Source: Sperchopsis tessellata (taxonomy: Eukaryota > Arthropoda > Insecta > Coleoptera > Hydrophilidae). Taken from it: a DNA stretch of 43,521 nucleotides. Positions 10,546 to 21,300 of this stretch are shown here, piece after piece. Under the pieces are notes generated by a model. That model worked only from the letters and a program-made list of their open reading frames with translations. It was not told the DNA's origin and did not search any database. The stretch covers positions 1 through 43,521 of the forward strand of contig JAWQRN010000060.1 of NCBI GenBank assembly GCA_033557685.1, in the 5' to 3' direction. A program made the translations under genes and the position numbers. Positions within the stretch are counted from its first letter, which is position 1, and each line of letters begins with the position of its first letter.

Positions 10546-10801
10546 AGTTCGAAAATGCCTTTTGTTATTTTTCAAACACAAAATACGTGTACACTCCGTT
10601 CGGAATGTTCGGCATGAAGATTTTAATACGTGATGCCGACCAGTCCGATCTGAGTGCATTTTTTTTTTACGTTTTAGATAAAAACAAAACACTAATATCC
10701 TTTATCGACTACTTTACTTCATATTTTGCAAAACGAAATTTAAAAAATCATTTTGGCGTCATCCACGATCTTAAAGTATAGGTCGGCAGTTAACCTGTTA
10801 A

Positions 10802-12332
10802 CAGCCTCACAGAATCGGTATATTATTACAAAGAACGAAAATCAGAAGTAACTTGTAAAAATAAAAAAGCACTATCTAAAGTTTATTTTTTATTCATCAA
10901 ACCATGCCAGAATTAAATACATACATGCACTTCAATTTTAAATGTAACAGTAACTTCATATATTTATATACAAATATTGCACTGTGTTTGACTAATATTT
11001 AATTACATTAATGTTTATATAGTTTAGAATATTGTAGTACATTACATTGATTCTTTCAGCCATAACATTTTATACATACAACTTAACACCTAAGGCAAGG
11101 CAAACAAAAAAAATTTGTAGATAAAATAACCTTTCATTTAGAAAAGTAAATCTAAATGAGAACACAAATAAACTATATCTTACATTCAATAAATGTTTAT
11201 AAATCAAAGGTTATCTACACCATTGCAGCTTGCATTTTAACTTGCGAAATTTTTCCATATAGTCCTTTGTATTTATTGTCTGACGAGGCGAGATGCCTCA
11301 AAATCAGTAGACAGAAATTAAATAATTTCTAGGCAGCTGGAGTTTTCTTTTTTGAACCATTTTATCTTTTATGTGTAATATGGAACCACTTACTCATCAA
11401 AAATATATTCGCTATGTATATATATGTTAACACTTAACAAAAAGTATTTAGTGATATTATGACTTGAAGAAAGTATATAAATATGTAAAAAAAACAAAAA
11501 AAAAAAACATTAGTTAAAAAAAAAAATGTTTACAATTTTTGTTGCGAATGACATAGTATATTTGTACTTGATTTGAGAATATATCAACTTAATTTGTACT
11601 TGGCGGCCAATTTTAATCTTTTTATTTGTTAGATGGTCTATTTTATTAGTATATATTATTTAAATATATTTGTTCAGTCATTGTTTATGTGCTTATATTA
11701 TATTCATTACTATTCGATTTACTATTACTTTGTTGTATTTAGAACAGTCCACTTATTCATTGTTCATCTAAATCGTTGCAAAAATTAAGTGTTTTATATA
11801 TTCCATATTTTTTATATTTTTATTATTTATAATTATTTATCTGAAGACATCTACTATTTTGTTTCCTATAAATATTTTGCGCCTACAAGATCGAAGATGG
11901 TCTAATGTATCTTGTATCAAATGTTTTCACTTATTTTCTTTGAAAAGAGAAATTAAAATTATTATACGACCATTTTATGAACATTAAAAGAAAAAAAAGC
12001 AATATATACTTTGTACTTAAGCAAAGTAAATGCATCTGATTGACACTTGAAATGACAGAGGTTAATGGGTATTTGCACAGGCGTTCTTCTTTTATGTTGA
12101 TCTAAAGCAAACAATGTCTATGTGAAAATACATAGACTTCCATCAGTTTTCATGAAAATTGTTACTTGAGAAACATACCCCTTAATATCTGTGCTTTTCT
12201 TTGGGGGTAAATAAATGGTATGCCCAGTTGAACATTTTTGTTAACTTGCTTCTAATTTAAATCGAGAAATTGGAATGCATTGTTTTTATCACTAGTAAAT
12301 ACTACAGAGTGCTACAATTGAAAAAGAGATCT
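10802..12332. other. CCDC22 downstream region / probable 3' UTR
   Basis: About 1.5 kb of very AT-rich DNA with A-runs at 11487-11526 and no coding signal on either strand. Part of it is presumably the CCDC22 3' UTR on the minus strand. TTTATT motifs (AATAAA on the minus strand) occur at several places, for example near 10887 and 11817, so the true end cannot be chosen. Confidence 0.4.
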
Positions 12333-15300
12333 TTAGACTTTTTGGGTTTCCCTTTTCTTTAATAGTAAAGCAGCTTCTTTTCGAACTTCTTGAAGGTCAT
12401 TTTGTACTCGTTCCAATTTGGCTTGTGTTCCCTTAATGATTTCTGCATCAACTTGTTCTTGAAGGTTTCTAGACTCTCTTTCTGACAAACCTAAATCGGT
12501 GACAGTTTGGATAACATCTTCGCACTCTGTGTGAAGTGCTACAAGTAGTTTGTATGCTTTACGAGCAGTTTCATCTTGTTTAGCATCCTAGAAAAATATA
12601 TAAGATTAAAATTTTTATTTTCAAATATGTATTACATCTAGTAATTTTTTCTATTTCAATTTAAAATTCTGTGTATTTCTGTCACATGTTAAAAAACACC
12701 AATTAACAATAATAAAAAATTATTAACTACCTGAAACAAAATGCATATGGCATTGATCGACATATGTAAAACAATCAGCACCAATCATTGCAGCAAAAAT
12801 TGCTGAATTACTTGACAAACATATGAAAGACGGAAGTTTCCCCTAATTGAAAATTGCTAATATATGCCCAATATATAAAGGACAAACAACAGAATCAAGC
12901 AACTATAGGCCAATAGCAAATCTAACTGATCTTTAATAAGATTTTTGTGAAAGTATTATATAAAAAATGAACACGCTTTGTTAACAATTTGAGCATATTA
13001 ATATTGTAACAGTTTCCCCCTCGAGGAGGCGTAACTATGCCCTTACTTAACCGGGGAAAACTAATGAACAATTCCTCGTGGAGCGAGTTCTAAACCGTGT
13101 GAACCGAAGCAAATAAAATAACGCAAATCAATTGAAATACTATAATTTAACAAAAGAAACACGAGAAAAAAAAATTGTTGCAATCGACAAACCATCACGC
13201 TCAGAATCGGTGAAAGTTATGATGGAGGACCGGGTGGTAAATCGTCTATTAATACTCATTGTTTTACGATAGCGGGGACGAGACTAGTCCTCTAGTTACC
13301 TTGTCAGTAACAATAACAAAAAAAACGTGCTCGAACTGAAGGGCAAATGATTTTTTGATTGCAACAATAAATATAACACCGCTATAAGTTACGTAAACAA
13401 ACAAAATATATAAAAAAATGACAAAGAAAACCTGAAAATAAAGTAGCTAAAATACAAGTAAAATATGACGAGACATAAAAAAAGGACAATGAAAACTTGA
13501 AAATACAGTCTATGTAGCACAAATAAAATATTACAATGACAAATAAAAAAAGGCAATGAAAATTTGAAAATATAGTCTATGACACAAATAAAATATTACA
13601 ATGCACGTGAATACACCCACGCACTCGCGGCTTCCGTATACCTTGTACCAGCACTACACATCTGTTCGGTCCGCATCACAAGGAAGATTTAAAGAGAGAG
13701 AGAAAATTAAACGTGTTCGTATTAATTAAATAGGTTGACTCAGTCTATTATATGCGCGGAACGCTACCTTTTGATCTTATGCTAATCAGCTAAGTTACAC
13801 TCAGAAAAAAAAAAACAGTCAAGGAGAATTTACAGTGAGTAATATAATATTAGCAACTTACCTACGAACACCTTACACTCGTATAAACATAGACTTGGAA
13901 CTGACCTGACTTTATTTTGTAGTAGGGTATGTCTGCTAAACCTGACTCAGAATCTCCAACGGGATGTCCCAAATCTATACCCCTACCTCAACCAACTCAG
14001 TAAACAACAGCCTTTTGTGATGAGGAATTAGGTTCCCTAATCCCAGTATTATCTACTAGATTAGTCTGTTTTGCGTTAACCTTGTAGAAGGCCAGTACAG
14101 TATGTCAGACTATCTAATGGTGAATACCTCCGCCTGCTATCAAAGTGAGTGCGTTTAATCACGTTCGAACAGTTAGTAAAACCAAATCGCGTCACTGTAA
14201 TACCCGGTGAAAACAAATAAAGAATAAAACAAAATGTAAAAATAAGTTAAAATTTAACAAATGCAAACTGATCAAGTTCTGAAGGAATTTAAATTTAAAG
14301 TACGTTGAATTTCTAGATTGAACATTGAAATGAAATTTAATAATTAAGCACGCTCGAATTGATTTCTGGTAGCGTAATAAACTCTTCTTGATCTTTATAG
14401 ACCCCTAGCAAAAATTTCCTTCCATGTTTCCTATCTTAAGGCTATGAAAAAGTACCAAAACCGTTGGTTTTCGGCGCAAAACGTACATACCCATGCTATG
14501 TAGTAACATTAAATAGCCAGTGGCGTCATAAGAAAAATAAAGTTTAAAAAGAACAAAAGCTGAAATTTAACTATAGAAAATAAAATAATTGGGAAACCTC
14601 ATACTGTTACAATAGCAACACAAAATAGTTGCAGCAAGGGAAAAGTACCAACACAGTTTTGATGAATCTTATGAACTATACACAGACTAATCTTGATATA
14701 TAATAGAAAATGTGTGCCCAGACTAGTCTTTGAATACAAGAAAGATTTTGTTGTGGTACAAATAGACACACTAATAAACAAGCTAGATATAATAGGGTTA
14801 AAAGAAAATTCCATAAGCATGGTGAGGAATTACAACAGGCAACAATATATAGTACTATGGTAAATGGAAAAACCAGTACCATAATATGATAGTTAAATAA
14901 GAAGTACTAAAGGGCTCTATACTAGGTTATACTTTGTTCAGTTCCTGTGTACAAATATAAAAATATTTTGAGTTGTTAATTTGAGATGTCATTGGCAAAA
15001 AGTGTTGTTTTCAAACAGGATCGGTTCCAATATGCTGCCTTGAGGAGCACTCCTATCTATTCTTCTTAAGCTATTAAATTGATCTTAGATTACTATGCCT
15101 TCTATCAATAAAATAGCTCCAAAGCCAAAACTCTTATGCCAACTTGTACAAGAGAAATTCATGGGGAATGCAATGGAAATCCTTGCTCAAATCAACGCCC
15201 TTGGGATATTATCGCTGATAATTGTAAAACGTTTCAATGGTTAATGAGTGTAAGCTTTCTGGTTGATTCAAAAAGTTCAGATCGATTTCTTTTGTTAATT

Positions 15301-18300
15301 TTACTCAGGATGATGATGAGTTACATATAGTTTAAAATTAAAAATACTTACTCTAAATATAAGTTCATCCGATAATGTGAATGACCTGTCTAACTGTCCA
15401 TTTAAATTATTGATATCTTTTTGTACTTCTTTTGTATCCTTTAAAACTTTTTGTATTTCATCATTTTGTTTTTTGATATTTCCTATTATTTCCAAAATTC
15501 TTCGTGTGTATGCAGATCTAATAAAAATAATTTAAATTATTGAAAAGGAATACAAAAAAAAGTTTTTCTGAAATATTGGTTAAATCTACTTTATTGTAAC
15601 ATTTTATGTAATCTGCCAAAATCTAAGTGGAAAAATAACTTTTGTTTTTTAGGCAACTACGATATTGAATAAAACGGCATCCAAAGCTTTTAGTGGTTTT
15701 TTACAAATACTTAATTAAAAAATACGCTACCTGTTTGTACTTTTGGGTAATTTGGAGCATTCTTGAGTAAGTTGCTGCTCCAAATTTTCTTTCCCCTTCA
15801 AATCCCTGGTCAACAGTAAATTTTTCTCCCTTGCAATTTTGATACGTTCTTGTTCTTCTTGGATTTTTAACTGCAATTCATTATTTAATATTACAAAATT
15901 TACGGAATATTTGAATTACAAGACAACAAAATGGCAAATATTTAGAAGCACAACCCTGAGTAAGGGTAACTAAAGAGATAAAGAAGATAAATCAATAGAA
16001 ATAGTCATCGAGAACTAGAAGTTATTCTTTATAGTGATGATAAATTTGAATGAGGCCAACCGGATTCTGTAGAACTGAATGAGCTACCCCATGAAGTTTT
16101 TGATAATTTTTACTATGTGTGGAAAGGAAATAAAATTCTAGTGAAAACGAATGAATATTTGAAATGCTAAGCAAGCGAGAAATATTAAGGAAGTTTTTGA
16201 TGACAGAACAGAGTCTGTATAAAGGCAACGTACACTGCCTTAAAACTGAGAAAGCATATTTCAAAAGTCTGTTCAAAATCGAAACGGTGACAGGGAGTCT
16301 CCTTTAACAGTTTGATGAAGGCTAGCAAGTTGGGATTGAATTAGCTTCAAGTGTGGTAAAGAAACTGGAAAATTATTAGACTTGTAATGAGTGTATACAA
16401 AAAATAATGATGTTCAAAACTGAGACCTGAGTGTGAGAAATAGTGACACTCAAAACAGAGACATTTGATTAAGTAAATTTGTGGTAAGTGCTGAAAGAGA
16501 GGCAAAGATACACTTATATCTAGTATATGCTTGCACTATATATCGCAAGAGAATCTCCAGTCCTCTTGTGGATACAGCATAACTATTTTTATAAATTCCT
16601 GAGCTCTTAAATGCCATATCAGACTAATGAGAAGATATTATTTTGTCAAGGAGCATTTTAAATGTACAATTTAAGTGCGACATCTTTTTACCTTACCTCT
16701 TGTGAATATAAATTTTTCTTGAGTGTATTATACTGTTCCAGTAGTGGGGATTGAACATCATTCCATTGATTTGCAAGCTGCACCAATCTGTCACTGCCAT
16801 TTGCCACAAGAGCTTTCAGTCTTGCCATATGTTCCTCTTTCGATAATACAGTAAGAGTTTTGGATTTTACTTTCACTTTCATTAATATGTCTTTCAATAT
16901 GGCATCTTCTTTTTCTTTGATGGTAAAGAGCTGAAATAAAAAATAATAAATTCAAAAAAGTTGTTGAGTTTAGATTTTTCTTCAATATCAAAGTAAAATG
17001 GATAAAATGTTGCTTCTTCAAACATATTTCTACTGAAATTTCTACTCTGATTTCACGTAAAAGAGACCTATATTGTTTGTTTGTTTATTTAACGCCGGCC
17101 TATTTCCTCTGCTATGGCCAATCACCTACGCCAGGGATTAGACTCCCACACCTGGGAATTTTGCCGCATCCAGTATTCCAACTGGAATTGGGTTCTTTAA
17201 CGTGCACGTGGTCTTCATTTACTTACAAAACACGGGACCCACAGTTTTCCGCCCCTCCTGGAAGACGAGCACCACAATGGCTTTTCCCTAATCACAAAAA
17301 ACCGACCACCTCTGAGTCTCGAACCTGAGACCCCACGCTCAGTAGCTTAGTATTGATAAGCTGGAACAACTTACAGCCACCAAGATGTGGGAGGAATAAA
17401 GTATAGGAGCACACAACAGGGTACAAAAGAATAAAGATAAAAGGAAACAATTTAACAGAAAAGAAAATAAGTTAAGTTGCAAAAAGAATGTATATTAACT
17501 AATGCAAATATATTCGAGTTTTAATATAGAAGAATTAATTAAAGAAAATAAACTAAGAATTAAGTAAAGAAAATAAAGATATAATATATACAGGGGATGC
17601 TGCACAAAAGGAGGTACGAAACCATAAAGATAAAAGGAAACAATTTAACATGAAAGAAAATAAGTTAAGTTGCAAAAGGAATGTGTATTAACTAATGCAA
17701 ATACATTAGAGTTTTAATATACAAGAATTATTTAAAGAAAATTATTAAAGAATTATGGAAAGAAATTACTAAGAATTAAGTAAAGAAAAAAAAACTAAGA
17801 ATAAACACTAGTACATAGATATAATATATACAGTAGATCATAAATGAAGTATATTTTATAAACGAAAATGTAAATAGAAAATTAACCTAATAAATCAAAG
17901 CGTGCTTATGAAGGAAGGCAGCAATTAAAAGGTGTTGAGCAGTGAATGTTACCTTGTTGTATCTGGCTGTACTGGACCTTGACCGACATTGATTTCCGGC
18001 CCTCTGTCTTTTATAGGCACAGACGAAGTGTCGAAATTCAGTGATGCTACCGCTAAAGGCGCTTTCCGAACCGTCAAATGAGCCACAAAATTGTTAATAA
18101 TGTTTTTAACAATTTAGGTTAGAAAAGTGACTGAATAGAATTATTAGAATATATATTACCTAGCTTCATAAGCAATACTGAAAAATGTTTTTCGGTGAGC
18201 CAGGAACGAAATTTCCACCCTCGTACAACACGCAGTCGGCCAAGAAGTAAATAATTAATTCATGGGGTAACAGTACTTAGCCGCTGAGCTAACGAGACGG

Positions 18301-21300
18301 CTAAAAGAGACCTATACCTTGCACCTTGACACGATAGATTTTTGTATTATTGTAAAATGTCTCTACCCAGATAGGTCCATAAAAGTGGGATCTCTAAGAC
18401 CAATGTTTCCTTCAACTGTATATAGCATATATGAAGCTTTCATTCAATAATGGGCTGAAAAACTTAAAATATCACTAATACAATGTGATTACCTGTGACA
18501 ACTTGGCTTCAGTCTTCTTAAATTCATTTTGTAAAGTTGAGTATCTTGCTTTAGCAGCTTCAATTTCACCACACAATTTCTTAATTTTTTCTTCTGTTTG
18601 ATTTTGCATATGCTGGTCTTCTACCACCTTATCAGGTTTGCTTTGCGTTGATTCTTGCAAATTAGCAGATGTTTGATGTTCTAAAATCTTTTCCACTTCC
18701 AAATCCATATCATCTTTGATTATAGCTAAATTGATCTGGTCCACAGAAAATTCGTTGTCTTTGAATAGCAAAGATGGTAGCAGCTTATTTGGTGAACATT
18801 GTGTAGTCACTTCTGGCAATTGTCTAACCCAGTATTGTTTTAACTCTAAAAAAACGAGGTTTATAAATATAAGTCGGTCTATAAAAAAATACAACTGTCG
18901 AAACGTCGTTAACATCACAACCAACAAATACAAAATTCAAGAAGAACAAATAAATCATACTTGGATTGATTTTTAATGGAACTAGAAGTTTATATACAAA
19001 AATTTTAGATTTTGAAACTAATCTTTAAAGAAAATAAATTTCAGCATTTTCTTCTTGCATACATGAGTGGCATAATTGGCATGAAAGATAGATTATCACA
19101 AATAGTAATAAGTACATAACAGAGAGATCAATTGACTCTAGACTAGTACACCATGGTTAATTGACCTTATGTTATTTTAGTACATTAACTGTATGTGCAC
19201 ATCTTAAACTGTAGCAATTTGCCACTGTGTGTGAATTCGCTACAGTGTACGAGAAGACAGCATACAGCACCGACATCTGATGGTTTGCTTAAATAAAGTA
19301 CGTATTAATTTTTTATTATTATTAGGGTTGCTATGGCTTCAGAGTACTAGATTTGAAACTAAAAACGGCATTTGTTATTCTTAGCTTTTTGTATTATATG
19401 GTCCAATTATGTCTAGAAAATATCTCTCAAAAGGAAAATTAACAGCTGTTATGGAAGACATTCTAAAAGAAACTGATATAAATCCAATTTTATTCGATTC
19501 TGCCTATTCAGATGAAGATTCCGTAGGGATCTTCATTTGAAAAACAAGTTTTTTTCTGAAGAGGATGAAACCCCACAAAAACTGCTCTAAAAAAATGGTT
19601 ACAAATGGAGCACTTGAAAAAGTGACACCCCTGACAAGTAAGAGGAGCTAAATGACGTGAAAATGTCTTTGGAAGCATGGAGAGACAATAAAAAAGTATT
19701 AGTTCTCTCACCATGCACTATTATAGCATTATTGAAGCTACTGGAAAACCCAACATGACAGTTACATATAGTAAAACAAAAGGTAGAATAGAAAGACACT
19801 TTTGATCAATTATGTCACTCATACACAACAGCAAGAAAAACTAATCGCTGGCCATTGAGTACATTTTACGGAATTCTTGATCAAGTTGGCATAAATTGTA
19901 TAGTTCTATATTTTTCAGCCAATTCTGATTTAAATATTGCAATGTTCAAAAACAGAACTTCTTTTCTAAGAGATCTAGGGTTTTCATTAGTAAAACCTCA
20001 CTTGGAATATCGCCGAACTGTTTCTAGCGTCCAAGATTTCATAAAAAGAGAATTTCTGAAGTCATTGGGGTATCTGCACCTTCAGCTCAAGCTTTTCTCG
20101 ATTTGTCAGGAGATTGTAAAAGGAAGAGATGTCAATTATTCTCGTATTCTATGGTTAGAAAAACATACATAAGGTGTCAAAAATATATTTGTTCAGAACA
20201 TCGCTCCAAACAATGCAGTAATTGTGAATGATTAGAAACAATTAAAACTGGGATAAGTAATTAGGACTTATAACTTTATTAAATTTTTATGTACAATATT
20301 TAGTTTTTGTTATCTACTATTTTCCTTATTTTGTATTATTTTATAATAAAATAGCAAAATATATACATTATTTAACAATTTTTGATTAATGGCTCGTAAT
20401 CACCTTGGTGTGGGGTTCAAATGGAATAGTGCATGCGTACTACAAGACAATCATACAGCAAGAAACTTTCTCATAGCCTCTCCTACTTAATTCCGACTGT
20501 CACCTCCACGAGGCCCCTTAGATGAGGCGGTATTTAATCTTTATGGAAGGCCAGGTTTCGGCTAACAAGAGCGGGAGAAATGGTCCTCTGAAAATGGAGT
20601 TGAGTGTGAGACTAACGACCTTACCTCATCAAACAAGAAATGTTTCGAAAGCAAACCAAACCCCTCGGAATGCACAGATAAAACGAAGACGAACCTTGCA
20701 GGGAAACATTGATATGAAAATGGAGCTTCGAATTGGAACCTGGAATGTCTGCTCTACGCTCCAACCCAGTAAGATGCAAGAGATTGCAGAGAAAATTATG
20801 GAAGATGGAAGAACACCTAAAATAGGAATGGACTGGATACCATTGGAAGCAAGAGCGAGGGGAAGGCCAAGGAGAAGGTGGAAGTGTTGGAAAACCTGAG
20901 ATCAATGGTAGTGCGGAATTATGCCATGCAAGCCCTAAACTGAGAAAGATGGAGAGAGGTGGAGGAGCAACCCAAGATTCATAGAGGGTTGTAGTGTCAC
21001 AGAAAGAAGAAGAATGACCCTGGTGTCCCAATTTCGTAATTTCTTAAGGGTGTACTAGTCCAGGGTTAAGAAACATAATGATTATTAAATCTGTAAATCC
21101 GGTTTTTTTAGGCGGCAGAACGAAAACTCGGAAGATATAAAATATATTATGGAAGCTTATTATTTTTAAGGGGTGAATTGAAAAAAAATCAGTTTATTGA
21201 GGATTCAGACTATTTCTAGAGCCAGTATGTATATATATATTTATCTGGGAGTCAATGTAATTATAAGAAGGGCTAGCTAAAAGTCTCATTTCGAAATCAG

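Larger units (their letters stand above)
8339..10801 (+). mobile_element. piggyBac-family element with both TTAA ends
   Basis: TTAA target sites lie at 8339-8342 and 10798-10801, each followed inward by CAGGTT. The 17-bp ends (CAGGTTGAATACCGATC and the complement CAGGTTAACTGCCGACC) match at about 12 positions. The 5' subterminal region holds a perfect 16-bp palindrome CACTCCGATCGGAGTG at 8392-8407 plus a half-copy at 8354-8365. The 3' side has diverged versions (ACACTCCGTTCGGAATGT at 10591-10608 and CCGATCTGAGTGCAT near 10645). Inside are a broken transposase and, from about 9886 to 10545, an unrelated reverse-transcriptase fragment on the other strand. Confidence 0.8.

Noticed and set aside
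17354..18272. Membership of this element in the longer LTR family (copies A-C)
   Set aside because: Ends and internal sequence do not align by eye; only the TG...CA form and 4-bp target duplication are shared.
20621..21031. 136-codon minus-strand open frame
   Set aside because: Antisense of the deleted non-LTR element at 20500-21040.
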